This document shows positions 1 to 8,350 of a DNA stretch of 64,000 nt, in pieces; the stretch's first letter is position 1; every line of letters begins with the position of its first letter. This DNA comes from Minwuia thermotolerans. Its GTDB lineage: Bacteria > Pseudomonadota > Alphaproteobacteria > Minwuiales > Minwuiaceae. The notes below the pieces were generated by a model. The model was not told the origin of the DNA. It worked only from the letters and a program-made list of their open reading frames with translations, and ran no database searches. Position numbers and translations under genes: made by a program. The stretch spans positions 91,949 to 155,948 of the forward strand of contig NZ_PIGG01000037.1 in assembly GCF_002924445.1 (NCBI RefSeq), in the 5' to 3' direction.

Positions 1-702
1 GTCCACGAAACCGGCCACGCCCTCTACGAACAGGGCCTGCCCGTCGAGTGGCGGGGCCAGCCGGTTGGCCGCTCCGGCGGCATGGCGCTGCACGAGAGCC
101 AGTCCCTGATCTGCGAGATGCAGCTTTCCCGCGGGCCGGCCTTCCTGCGCTGGCTCTCGCCCCTTCTGGCGGAAACATTCGGGCCCCAGGCGGCATTCGA
201 CCCTGACAATCTGAACCGGCTGGTCACCCGCGTCGCGCGCGGCCTGATCCGCGTCGACGCCGACGAGGCGACCTATCCGCTGCATATCGTGCTGCGGCAC
301 CGTCTGGAGAAGGCGCTGCTGTCGGGCGATCTCGCCGTCGGCGACCTGCCCGGCGCATGGAACGACGGCATGGCGGAGCTTGTCGGCATCCGCCCGCCCG
401 ACGACCGCGACGGCTGCCTGCAGGACATCCACTGGATGGACGGCGCGGTGGGCTATTTCCCGACCTACACGCTGGGCGCGCTGGCGGCGGCGCAGCTCAT
501 GGCGGCGCTCAGGCGCGATGTCGCTGATCTGGACGAACGCGTCGCCGGCGGGGACTTCGCGGCCTTCACCGGCTGGCTCAGGGAAAAGGTCCACCGCCGC
601 GGTCTTTCCGCGACGACGGAAGAAGTGCTGGCCGACGCCACCGGCGCGCCGCTCTCGGCGGAGGCGTTCCGGACCCATCTGGCGGCCCGCTATCTCGGCT
701 GA
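1..702 (+). CDS. M32 (Taq-type) metallocarboxypeptidase, C-terminal part; 5' end outside window
   Basis: Zinc carboxypeptidase that removes C-terminal residues from peptides, expected in the cytoplasm. The frame is open from base 1 with no start codon, so only the last 233 residues are present; family members are usually about 500 residues. The zinc-binding HExxH (HETGH) is at visible residues 2-6. The other M32 signatures follow in order: HESxS at about 31, HIVLR at about 95, LQDIHW at about 140, then GYFPTYTLG. All the catalytic landmarks expected in this half are present. The identification is firm; the peptide substrate cannot be inferred. The next gene starts about 100 bp downstream on the same strand. 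Confidence 0.93.
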   Translation, partial: VHETGHALYEQGLPVEWRGQPVGRSGGMALHESQSLICEMQLSRGPAFLRWLSPLLAETFGPQAAFDPDNLNRLVTRVARGLIRVDADEATYPLHIVLRHRLEKALLSGDLAVGDLPGAWNDGMAELVGIRPPDDRDGCLQDIHWMDGAVGYFPTYTLGALAAAQLMAALRRDVADLDERVAGGDFAAFTGWLREKVHRRGLSATTEEVLADATGAPLSAEAFRTHLAARYLG

Positions 703-798
703 GCGCGGGGAACCGGCGGGAAATTTGTATCTTCAAGAAGCCGGATTTCCGCACTAGGGTTCGGCCAACGAACAATCGGGCAAGGGGAAGGACACGTC

Positions 799-1650
799 AT
801 GCGGCTGATGAGCTTCGAGATCGACGGGAAGACGAGCTTCGGCGCCGTCGAGGGCGACGCGGTGATCGACCTCTTCCCGCTGCTGGGCCAGAAGTACCAC
901 AGCCTGCGCGAGGTGCTCGCCGACGACGCGCTTGGCAAGGCCATCCAGGCCGGCTCCGAGGGCAAGCCCGATCATGCGCTGAAGGACGTGACCTTCCTGC
1001 CCGTCATCCCCGATCCCCGCAAGATCGTCTGCGTCGGCCTGAACTACGAGGATCACCGCATCGAGACCGGCCGCGATCCGACCGGCTACCCGGTGCTGTT
1101 TCCGCGTTACGCCAACTGCCAGGTCGGGCACGGCCAGGCCATGGTGAAGCCGCGCAATTCCGACCAGTTCGACTATGAGGGCGAACTCGCCGTGATCATC
1201 GGCAAGGCCGGCCGCCATGTCGGCCGCGACGACGCGCTGAAGCACATCGCGGGCTATGCCTGCTACAATGACGGCTCGGTGCGCGACTGGCAGGCCCACA
1301 CCCACCAGTTCATGCCGGGCAAGAACTTCACCACCACCGGCGCCTTCGGGCCCTGGATGGTCACCTCCGACGAGATCCCGGATCCCTCCCGGCTGACGCT
1401 GACCACCCGCCTCAACGGCGAGGTCATGCAGCACGCCAATACTGATCAGCTCATCTTCAACGTGCCGTTCCTGATCTCCTACATCACCAGCTTCATGGAA
1501 CTGGAGCCGGGCGACGTCATCGTTTCCGGCACGCCGGGCGGCGTGGGCATGAAGCGGACGCCCCCTGTGTTCATGAAGGATGGCGATACGGTCGAGGTCG
1601 AGATCACCAATGTCGGCGTGCTGATCAACCCGATCGTGAACGAGGCCTGA
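799..1650 (+). CDS. Fumarylacetoacetate hydrolase (FAH) family protein
   Basis: A 283-residue member of the FAH superfamily, metal-dependent enzymes that cleave or decarboxylate 2-keto acid type substrates (acylpyruvases, 2-hydroxyhepta-2,4-diene-1,7-dioate isomerases and relatives). The catalytic domain covers about residues 73-280. It has the metal-ligand signature in FDYEGELAVI (two Glu) and in CYNDGSVRDWQ (Asp), and the SGTPGGVGM loop near residue 245. The ATG is preceded by a purine-rich AAGGGGAAGGA. The gene converges on the GGDEF/EAL gene with only 15 bp between stops. Family assignment is firm; the substrate is not determinable, and no complete tyrosine or homoprotocatechuate pathway is next to it. 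Confidence 0.9.
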   Translation: MRLMSFEIDGKTSFGAVEGDAVIDLFPLLGQKYHSLREVLADDALGKAIQAGSEGKPDHALKDVTFLPVIPDPRKIVCVGLNYEDHRIETGRDPTGYPVLFPRYANCQVGHGQAMVKPRNSDQFDYEGELAVIIGKAGRHVGRDDALKHIAGYACYNDGSVRDWQAHTHQFMPGKNFTTTGAFGPWMVTSDEIPDPSRLTLTTRLNGEVMQHANTDQLIFNVPFLISYITSFMELEPGDVIVSGTPGGVGMKRTPPVFMKDGDTVEVEITNVGVLINPIVNEA

Positions 1651-1665
1651 GGCCGGCCGGGACGG

Positions 1666-3357
1666 CTACTTGGAGGCCGGGAAGGGCGGCGGGCCGCCCA
1701 GGCGCGCCATCGCCAGGTCGCGCCATTGCGGCGGCGGCAACGGTCTGGAGAAGAAGTAGCCCTGCAGGCGGTCGCAGCCATTGGCGACCAGCCAGTCGGC
1801 GATCTCCTGCGTCTCGACGCCCTCGGCGACGATGTCCATGCCCAGGTCCTTGCCGATCTGGATGGTGCGGCGGACCAGAATGGCATCGCGTTCCGAGCTC
1901 ATGACGTCGCGGACGAAGGACTGGTCGATCTTCAGCGTGTCGGCCGGAATCCTCTTGAGATAGACCAGCGACGAATAGCCGGTGCCGAAGTCGTCGATGG
2001 CGATGCGGACGCCGGTTTCGCGCACGCGCTCCAGGACGGGAACGAGGCGCTCCAGATCCTCGATGATCGCGGTTTCGGTGATCTCGAGCTCGAGCAGGGC
2101 GAGATCGGCGGGATCGTCGCCGAAGGCCTCGCGCAGCATGTCCGGGAAGCGCGGATCGGTGACGTCGCTGCCGGAGACGTTGACAGAGAACCGCAACGCC
2201 GACTGCGGCGCGAATCCGCGAACCTCGAGGACGTGGCGCTTCGCGGTCTCGAAGCCGAAGCGGGTGAGGTCGAAGATCAGCCGTGATTTTTCCGCCAGCG
2301 GGATGAAACGGGCGGGCGAAATGAAGCCGTTTTCCGGATGCGCCCAGCGGACAAGCAGTTCGGCGCCCCGGAGCGAACCGTCCACGGCGAATTTCGGCTG
2401 CGCGTGGAAGACCAGCAGCCGCCCGTCGATGGCGCCGCGAAGGTCCGACAGCAGGCGCAGGTTGTCGCGCTGTGCGCCGTCCTGCCCGGAGTCGAACAGA
2501 TGCACCGACCTGTTCGGGGCCTGACCGGCGCGGGCGATGGCGGCGAAGGACGCCCGCAGCAATTCCTCCGGCTCATCGCCGTGGTCCGGATAGGTCGCGA
2601 TGCCGATCTCGCAGTCCACCAGCGCCGGCAGGCCGCCCATGTCCAGCGGATCGCGCAGCGCCGAGCGCAGATCCTGGCCGACCGCCACCGCGTCCGTTTC
2701 CGGCGTGTTGATCAGGAAGCAGAGGAAACGCGCCTGACCGCCGCGCGCCAGGAAGCCGTCGTCGGGAAGGGCCCCGGCGATGCGCCGCGCGCAGGAGCGC
2801 ATCAGCGTCTCGTAGGCGTCGACCCCGAACGAGGAATGGATGTCGTCGCCATTGGTCAGGCTCAGGTGGATGACGGCGTGCTGGCCGCTGGAGCCGCCCT
2901 CCGCCTCCAGGGTCTGGGCGATATGACGCCGGAGCGGTCCGGCGAGCGGCAGTTCGGTGCTCGCATCGTAATTGGCAAGGCGGAAGCGCTCTTCCCGGCC
3001 CCGCAGGACGATGCGGTTGAGCAGGCCGATCACAACGCCGATGGCGCAGAGGTAGACGCCGCGGAACAGCCAGTTCGAGGCCGGCTGCATCTCGCCCGTG
3101 GCGACGTCGAGCGGCATCAGCGGCCCCATGAGGATCATGCCGACGAGACCGGCGACGAAGCCGCCGAGCTCGTCGTAACGGAAGGCGGCCAGCAGGATCG
3201 GGAAGTAGATGACGTGCAGGTGGACGTATTTCGTGCCGCCGTCAGCGTGCACCAGCAGCCAGGCCCCGGCAAAGGTCAGGATAATCAGGGGTATCGCGAC
3301 CCAGTGGCGCCGGAACAGCCGGATCGCTTCGAACGCGGACGCAACGCGGTAACTCAT
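1666..3357 (-). CDS. Membrane GGDEF-EAL protein, probable c-di-GMP phosphodiesterase with degenerate GGDEF
   Basis: A 563-residue protein with about five hydrophobic N-terminal segments (residues 15-130), a GGDEF-like domain (about 145-290) and an EAL domain (about 305-555). The GGDEF signature is degenerate (RGGQARF), so diguanylate cyclase activity is unlikely. The EAL domain keeps its active-site motifs: ELLVR in place of EALLR, NVSGSD, ELEITE, DDFGTGYSS, KIDQSFV, VAEGVE and QGYFFS. I infer a membrane-anchored phosphodiesterase that degrades c-di-GMP, with the GGDEF part perhaps regulatory. The promoter would lie in the 143 bp separating its start from the AEC transporter gene upstream on the same strand. 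Confidence 0.88.
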   Translation of the reverse strand: MSYRVASAFEAIRLFRRHWVAIPLIILTFAGAWLLVHADGGTKYVHLHVIYFPILLAAFRYDELGGFVAGLVGMILMGPLMPLDVATGEMQPASNWLFRGVYLCAIGVVIGLLNRIVLRGREERFRLANYDASTELPLAGPLRRHIAQTLEAEGGSSGQHAVIHLSLTNGDDIHSSFGVDAYETLMRSCARRIAGALPDDGFLARGGQARFLCFLINTPETDAVAVGQDLRSALRDPLDMGGLPALVDCEIGIATYPDHGDEPEELLRASFAAIARAGQAPNRSVHLFDSGQDGAQRDNLRLLSDLRGAIDGRLLVFHAQPKFAVDGSLRGAELLVRWAHPENGFISPARFIPLAEKSRLIFDLTRFGFETAKRHVLEVRGFAPQSALRFSVNVSGSDVTDPRFPDMLREAFGDDPADLALLELEITETAIIEDLERLVPVLERVRETGVRIAIDDFGTGYSSLVYLKRIPADTLKIDQSFVRDVMSSERDAILVRRTIQIGKDLGMDIVAEGVETQEIADWLVANGCDRLQGYFFSRPLPPPQWRDLAMARLGGPPPFPASK

Positions 3358-3500
3358 GCCCGGACCTTTCGGACCATGCGGTATCCCGTATAGGATGCAC
3401 GTCAGGGTAATATGGTCCTACATTCAGTCGCGAACCAGCGCCCATGGTTCCCGCTTGGGCTGCGCCAGACGCATAGCCTGAGTGCCGACCGCATTTTCCG

Positions 3501-4436
3501 TCAGCTGGCGGCGATCAGCAGGCCGGAAACGCTCAGCACGGCGAGGCCGGTGGTCAGCAGCACAATGGTCGAGGCGCGGGCGACCGCTGCGTCGTACTGG
3601 GCCGCAAGCACGTAGATGTTCGCGCCGGTGGGCAGGCTGGCGATGACCACCACCAGAAGCGCCAGGTCGGGGGGCAGGTCGAGCACCAGGAAGGCCAGCA
3701 CCGCCGCCAGCGCCGGATGGACGGCAAGCTTGCAGAGCGTGGCGAAGCCCACCTCGGCGCGGCCTTCGGCGATGGGGCGGCCGTAGAGGCTGCCGCCCAG
3801 CGCGAACAGGGCGCAGGGGCCGGCGGCGCCGCCCAGCAGGTCGCCGAAGCGTTCCACCGGTCCCGGCAGCGGCAGGGCCAGAAGGCCCCAGACCACGCCC
3901 AGCACCATGCCCAGCATGAAGGGATTGCGCCCGAAGCCCTTCAGCACGTTCAGCGCCAGCCGCGCGGGGCGGAAGCTGGGCGCCGAGGCGGCCTCCAGGA
4001 AACCCATGATCAGGGTGATCAGGATCAGGTTGTCGGCCAGCAGGATCAGGCCCGCCGGCGCGCCCGCCGCGGGCCCCAGCGCGCCGATCACCAGCGGCAC
4101 GCCGAGATAGGCGATGTTGGAGAAGGCGGCGCCGCCGGCGACCACGGTGCGTTCGGCCAGGCTCCGCCCCGGAAAGACGGCGCGGCCCAGCAGCAGGGTG
4201 GCGAAGAACAGGATCACCGAGGCCCCGGAATAGGCCGCGACCAGCCGCCAGTCCGACAGCGCACCCATCGGCGCGCGGGCGAAGATGAAGAACAGCAGCA
4301 CCGGCAGGGCGAAGTAGTAGACGAAGCGGTTGAGGCCCGCGAGGCCCTCGGCGCTGAGCACCCGGAAGCGCATCGCCGCGAAGCCGAGCAGGACCAGCGC
4401 GAACAGCGGGACGACCGATTCCAGGACCGCGGTCAC
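3501..4436 (-). CDS. AEC family (auxin efflux carrier-like) permease
   Basis: A 311-residue, almost entirely hydrophobic protein with about ten membrane segments and the AEC-type first-helix region (LFALVLLGFAAMRF), followed by the LNRFVYYFALPVLLF motif. The family includes MdcF/MleP-like carriers of dicarboxylates and other organic anions; the substrate cannot be told here. The GTG start overlaps the stop of the upstream thioesterase gene in a GTGA tetranucleotide, so translation is probably coupled. It is the last gene of the four-gene cyclase-thioesterase operon, which suggests export or import of a product of the two thioesterases (inference). Confidence 0.88.
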   Translation of the reverse strand: MTAVLESVVPLFALVLLGFAAMRFRVLSAEGLAGLNRFVYYFALPVLLFFIFARAPMGALSDWRLVAAYSGASVILFFATLLLGRAVFPGRSLAERTVVAGGAAFSNIAYLGVPLVIGALGPAAGAPAGLILLADNLILITLIMGFLEAASAPSFRPARLALNVLKGFGRNPFMLGMVLGVVWGLLALPLPGPVERFGDLLGGAAGPCALFALGGSLYGRPIAEGRAEVGFATLCKLAVHPALAAVLAFLVLDLPPDLALLVVVIASLPTGANIYVLAAQYDAAVARASTIVLLTTGLAVLSVSGLLIAAS

Positions 4437-5305
4437 AGGGCCAGCAGGGCCCGGAATCCCTCCATCGCGGCGGCATCGGGCGGGCTGCGCCGGCCGCTGG
4501 CGCGGTCGAAGAAGCTCATGACGTACTCGACCCGGGCCACGATCTCCCCGTCGGTCTCGTCGGCGATGATCTGGCCAAAGCGGACCGAGGTCTCGCCGAA
4601 GCCGAGCGTCGCCACCCGCACGGAAAGCAGGTCGCCCATGCGCGCGGGCCGGCCGTGGCGCACCTGGACGGCGGTCATGGCGCCGGCCGCGCCGCGCTGG
4701 CCCATCTCGCGGCGATGGCCGCCCAGCGGGACCTGCACCGCCCAGAGCGCGCGGGTGACGATGTCGAAGATCGCCCGGGGCGACTGCAGTTCGTGCTCGT
4801 CGCAGTCGCGCACCTCCACCGTGCCGCGCCAGGCGAGCAGCGCGTGCTCGGGCGGGTGCGCCGGCGTCCAGGGTTCCGGGATCGGCCGGAGCCGCGCCTC
4901 CGCTTCCACCGGCGGCAGGTCCGGCGTTGTCCCATCCACCGACACCCGGCGGTCGACGTCGTGGATGGCCCAGCTCGTCTCGAAGCGCATGACCGGCGCG
5001 TCGTCATGCGGGCGCAGCATGCGGCCCGCCAGCGTCGTTTCCCCGTCAATGTCCAGCCCGCCTGCGCCCTCGATGAAGGCGGCGTCGCCCGGCGCCAGCT
5101 CGCGGCGGAAGTCGATGCGTTCCTTCAGCGGGCGGACGGCAAGGCCCTTCGCGCGCATCTCGATCGGGTCATGGCCCAGTTCGAAGGCGTGCGCCCGGCG
5201 CGCTTCCTCGATGGCGTTGGCGTAGTGCTGGATGTTGACGTGGCCGCCCAGGCCGCGCTGCCACTGGTTGAACACCCCGCGCCAGTAGACCGCATCCCCG
5301 CTCAC
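4433..5305 (-). CDS. Double hot-dog acyl-CoA thioesterase-like protein
   Basis: A 290-residue protein that looks like two 4HBT-type hot-dog domains in tandem. The first half has the typical GGHVNIQHYANAIEEARRAH helix region and an FRRELAPGD turn; the second half (about residues 150-285) has a second set with RHGRPARMGDLL and VEYVMSFFDR. Such proteins hydrolyse acyl-CoA thioesters. The start is a GTG that overlaps the stop of the preceding gene (GTGA), and the end overlaps the AEC permease start in the same way. The upstream neighbour is a single-domain hot-dog thioesterase. Acyl chain specificity is unknown. Confidence 0.78.
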   Translation of the reverse strand: MSGDAVYWRGVFNQWQRGLGGHVNIQHYANAIEEARRAHAFELGHDPIEMRAKGLAVRPLKERIDFRRELAPGDAAFIEGAGGLDIDGETTLAGRMLRPHDDAPVMRFETSWAIHDVDRRVSVDGTTPDLPPVEAEARLRPIPEPWTPAHPPEHALLAWRGTVEVRDCDEHELQSPRAIFDIVTRALWAVQVPLGGHRREMGQRGAAGAMTAVQVRHGRPARMGDLLSVRVATLGFGETSVRFGQIIADETDGEIVARVEYVMSFFDRASGRRSPPDAAAMEGFRALLAL

Positions 5306-5739
5306 AGGCCGAACGCCTCCTTCGGGGCGACGAAGGTCCGGGCGGCGGCGAGAATGTCATCGGGCATGATGGTCCGTTTGCGCGCCTCGAGATCGAAGGG
5401 GAAGCCCAGCGAATGGGCGTTCAGCGCCAGCACGCCGTCGGTCAGCCGCGTCATGCGGTGGGCGGTGTGGACCTGCCGCTCCGTCACTTCCAGGAAGCCG
5501 GTCTCGACCATGTACAGATCGCCGGGCCGCAGCTCGCGGCGGAACTTCAGTTCCATGGAGACGGCGGCGAGGCCGAGCCGGCGCTGCTTTACCACTGCCG
5601 GTCCCAGCCCGATCAGCGACAGCATGTGCAGGAAGGCGTCGCTCAGCGCGGCGTCGTAGAACTGCACGTTCATGTGGCCGAAATGGTCGCACTGCTCGGC
5701 GCGGACCACGCCGCGGAACGTCTCCGTCGGTCCGCTCAC
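5302..5739 (-). CDS. Acyl-CoA thioesterase, 4HBT/YbgC-like hot-dog fold
   Basis: A 145-residue single hot-dog thioesterase. The N-terminal CDHFGHMNVQFYDAA segment matches the family pattern of an Asp/His-rich turn entering the long helix, and FRRELRPGDLYMVETGF forms the following strand-turn. I chose the GTG at 5739 because it overlaps the stop of the cyclase gene in a GTGA, gives a normal family length, and begins right before the conserved domain; the open frame further upstream lies inside the cyclase gene. It is followed by another GTGA overlap with the double hot-dog gene. Expected activity is hydrolysis of acyl-CoA, substrate unknown. Confidence 0.83.
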   Translation of the reverse strand: MSGPTETFRGVVRAEQCDHFGHMNVQFYDAALSDAFLHMLSLIGLGPAVVKQRRLGLAAVSMELKFRRELRPGDLYMVETGFLEVTERQVHTAHRMTRLTDGVLALNAHSLGFPFDLEARKRTIMPDDILAAARTFVAPKEAFGL

Positions 5740-7412
5740 GATTTCGTCCCGCCCCCGCTCTCCGGCAGGTCCGCGGCCGAGTTGAGCACGAAGGCGTCGA
5801 CGGTGCGGTCGCGGCCGGGAATGGCGACCTGCCGCCGGGTCCGCCCGCTCATGTCCAGCCCCGCAGTCGCCGCGGTTTCGGCCGACAGCACCAGCTGGCT
5901 GCCGAATTCCTTGTTGGCCGCCTCCAGCCGGCTGGCGGTGTTCACCGCGTCGCCGATGGCGGTCAGCGAGACCGTATCGCGGTAGCCCATCTCGCCGACG
6001 ATGACGTCGCCGACATGGACGCCGATGCCGATGCGCATGGGCTGGCCCAGATCGTCGGCCAGCGCCTGGTTCATGCGATCGAGCGCCACCGAGATGTCGC
6101 GCGCCGCCGCGAGCGCCCGCCTTGCCCCGTCCTCGGGTCCCGATTCGATACCGAACAGCGCCATCACCCCGTCGCCGATGAACTTGTCGAGCCGGCCCCC
6201 ATTGGCCTCGACTGCGCGGCCCATATAGCGGCAATACTGGTTGATGACAAAGACCACGTCATAGGGCAGGCGGCCCTCGGCGAAGCGGGTGAAGTCGCGC
6301 AGGTCGGCGAACAGGATGGCGATTCGCCGTTCCGCGCCCTGGGCGTAGCCGTTGCGGCCATAGGCGTCGCGGACCTCCGCCGGCTCCGCCACCAGGGGGA
6401 TGACGCGCAGGTCGGCCTCGGGCCGGAGCTGGCAGGCCAGCCGGACCCCTTCCGGCGCGCCGATCCGGCGCAGCACGCGGCGCTCTGCGTCTTCCGGCGG
6501 CGGCAGCTTTTCCCAGCCTTCCAGCACCCGGATACGGCAGGTGGAGCAGCGCCCGCGGCCGCCGCAGACGCTGGCGTGGGCGATGCCGGCGCGGCGGCTG
6601 GCCTCCAGCACCGTGACGCCGGGTTCGACGATGGCGCGGCGGTTGTCGGGATAGCGGATGGTGACCAGGTTGCGCCGCCGCTCCCACAGGTAGTGCGCGC
6701 CGCGCGCCGCGCCCAGCAAGCCGATGAAGGCGATCATCGCCGTCCACGTCGCGTCGCGCGTCTCGTAGACCCAGGCCGCCGCCTCGGCCGGCAGGGCGGT
6801 GCGCTGCGTATAGGCCTGCAGCCAGACCGGATCCTGGGCGCGCAGGCTCACTTCCTGGCCGCCGCTGACGAAGCCGGCCAGGCCGAGCACCAGCACCATC
6901 AGCGCCGCGGTGTAGAGCGCCGGGGCGCAGGGGCGGTAGCGGGGTTTCAGCCTGAGCCACATGTGGACGCCGAGACAGCCATGGATCCAGGCGATGATCG
7001 TCAGCGCGGCCTGTTTCAGGCCCTCGAAGGGGTCGAGCTGCCACAGTCCCATCAGCACCCAGCTGTAGGTGTCCTCCAGGCCGTGCAGTTCGTGCAGGCC
7101 CCGGTTGGCGAGGATGTGGAGCACCAGCAGCGGCGGGATCGCCAGCGCGGTGATGTACTGCACGACCTCGGCCGCCGTGATGCCGCGCCAGGTCCGCCGG
7201 CGGTAGATCGAGGCGAGGCCGGTGGCGACATGGGCCATGGTCGCGGTCAGCAGCACCGCCGTGCCGGCCCAGGAGCGCCAGACGAACAGGAATATCTCGC
7301 GGCCCCCGTCCATCGCCTGCAGCGAGACGATGCCCAGGGCGTGATTGACCAGATGCGTGGCCAGGAAGGCGAACAGCACCAGCCCCGAATAGAGCCGCAC
7401 CCGGTTGATCAT
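5736..7412 (-). CDS. Membrane-bound class III adenylate cyclase with SdhC-like heme anchor and 2Fe-2S domain (CyaC-like)
   Basis: A 558-residue fusion. Residues about 1-260 contain six hydrophobic segments, several carrying histidines (HLVNHALG, MAHVATG, VLHILANRGLH, WIHGCLGVH) as in diheme b-type anchors of succinate/fumarate oxidoreductases. Residues about 265-345 form a plant-type 2Fe-2S ferredoxin domain with CGGRGRCSTC and a distal Cys (LACQL). Residues about 365-545 are a class III nucleotide cyclase (FADLRDFTRFAE, DKFIGDGVMALFG, IGIGVHVGDVIVGEMG, GDAVNTASRLE). The redox-regulated CyaC of Sinorhizobium meliloti is the closest described relative I know of; quinone or redox sensing is therefore inferred. 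I start at the ATG at 7412, directly before the first membrane segment; an in-frame start at 7577 would add an unlikely 55-residue tail overlapping the divergent gene. First gene of a GTGA-coupled operon. Confidence 0.88.
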   Translation of the reverse strand: MINRVRLYSGLVLFAFLATHLVNHALGIVSLQAMDGGREIFLFVWRSWAGTAVLLTATMAHVATGLASIYRRRTWRGITAAEVVQYITALAIPPLLVLHILANRGLHELHGLEDTYSWVLMGLWQLDPFEGLKQAALTIIAWIHGCLGVHMWLRLKPRYRPCAPALYTAALMVLVLGLAGFVSGGQEVSLRAQDPVWLQAYTQRTALPAEAAAWVYETRDATWTAMIAFIGLLGAARGAHYLWERRRNLVTIRYPDNRRAIVEPGVTVLEASRRAGIAHASVCGGRGRCSTCRIRVLEGWEKLPPPEDAERRVLRRIGAPEGVRLACQLRPEADLRVIPLVAEPAEVRDAYGRNGYAQGAERRIAILFADLRDFTRFAEGRLPYDVVFVINQYCRYMGRAVEANGGRLDKFIGDGVMALFGIESGPEDGARRALAAARDISVALDRMNQALADDLGQPMRIGIGVHVGDVIVGEMGYRDTVSLTAIGDAVNTASRLEAANKEFGSQLVLSAETAATAGLDMSGRTRRQVAIPGRDRTVDAFVLNSAADLPESGGGTKS

Positions 7413-7575
7413 CTGGCAAGCGCCCGCATTTCCCCCTTCATGAGCCGAACCTAGACGAATTTCCCCCGGGCGGGCAGGCTTTCCGGCGGGTGCGCCGATC
7501 AAGGCTTTGTGCATTCGATTTGCCGCGCCGGGCGGTCTATAGCTCGGCCGGAATGAAACAGGGGGAGGAGCGGCC

Positions 7576-8193
7576 ATGTCCGCTGATGGCGTGATCGAAT
7601 ATTTCTATGCGGCCCATTCGGCCTTTGCCTATCTGGGCTCGAGGCGGTTCATGGAGATCGCGGCGAAGGCCGGGCGGCGGATCGTCCACCGGCCGGTGGA
7701 CCTGCGGCTGGTGGTGGCGGAAGCCGGCGCGACGCCGTTCCCGAAGCGCTCGAAGGCGCATGTCCGGTATTTCTTCGGCCGCGAGATACAACGCTGGTCG
7801 GAGGAGCGCGGCGCGCCGGTGCTGGGCCGGACGCCCACCTTTCACCACCACGACATCGGCCTGCCCAACTGTTTCCTCATCGCCGGCATGGAGCAGGGGC
7901 TGGTGATCGACGAACTGGCGCATCGCCTGCTGGAAGCGCACTGGAAGGAGGACGCCGATCTCGCCGACCCGGCGACGCTGCTGCGTCTCGGCCGGGAAGC
8001 GGGCGTCGAGCCGCAACCGCTGCTGGAGGCCGCCGACAGCCCGGCCATGCGCGAGATCTACGACCGCTTCACGCGCGAGGCGATCGAGCGCGGCATCTTC
8101 GGCTCGCCGACCTATTTCGTCGACGGCGACATGTTCTACGGCCAGGACCGTCTGGAGATGGTCGAACGCGCGCTGGCGAAGCCCTACGCGTGA
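7576..8193 (+). CDS. DsbA-like 2-hydroxychromene-2-carboxylate isomerase family protein
   Basis: A 205-residue thioredoxin-fold protein of the DsbA/HCCA-isomerase (kappa-class GST-like) family. The N-terminus IEYFYAAHSAFAYLG replaces the usual FWFDFxSPYSYL, with Ser where the isomerase catalytic Ser sits. The C-terminal part carries GIFGSPTYFVDGDMFYGQDRL, the typical cis-Pro and GQDRL region. HCCA isomerase acts in naphthalene degradation, but most homologues have other, unknown glutathione-dependent roles; no naphthalene pathway is nearby. A strong GGGGGAGGAG site precedes the ATG. It is transcribed divergently from the cyclase operon, sharing a 163-bp intergenic region. A second family member is encoded at 59124-59780. 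Confidence 0.87.
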   Translation: MSADGVIEYFYAAHSAFAYLGSRRFMEIAAKAGRRIVHRPVDLRLVVAEAGATPFPKRSKAHVRYFFGREIQRWSEERGAPVLGRTPTFHHHDIGLPNCFLIAGMEQGLVIDELAHRLLEAHWKEDADLADPATLLRLGREAGVEPQPLLEAADSPAMREIYDRFTREAIERGIFGSPTYFVDGDMFYGQDRLEMVERALAKPYA

Positions 8194-8227
8194 CGCGACG
8201 ATCTGCAACGACACTAGATCCGTTGGC

Positions 8228-8300
8228 GTCCTGGGGCTTGACCCCAGGACCCAGAGGGGCGGTGCTGCAGGGCTGGGCCCTTGGATCAAGTCCAAGGGCG
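8228..8300 (+). repeat. Family A bipartite palindromic repeat, copy A1
   Basis: Two adjacent hairpins. Half 1 is CCTGGGG-CTTGA-CCCCAGG and half 2 is GCCCTTGGA-TCAAG-TCCAAGGGC; CCCAG and CTGGG flanking a variable linker form a third stem between them. It lies in the convergent gap between the isomerase gene and the GDP-mannose enzyme gene, where it could also end transcription from both sides. Confidence 0.85.
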
Positions 8301-8350
8301 GCAGGAGAGGGCAGGGGCGACCTGCATCACTACAGCCCCGGCGAATGCGC

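Noticed and set aside
754..1434. A 226-codon minus-strand open frame across the FAH gene
   Set aside because: High-GC codon bias leaves long open frames on the opposite strand; the product has no recognisable domain and the plus-strand gene has all FAH motifs.
2338..3393. A 351-codon plus-strand open frame across the GGDEF/EAL gene
   Set aside because: It is the antisense shadow of a gene with clear domains; the translation is low-complexity and Arg/Gln-rich.
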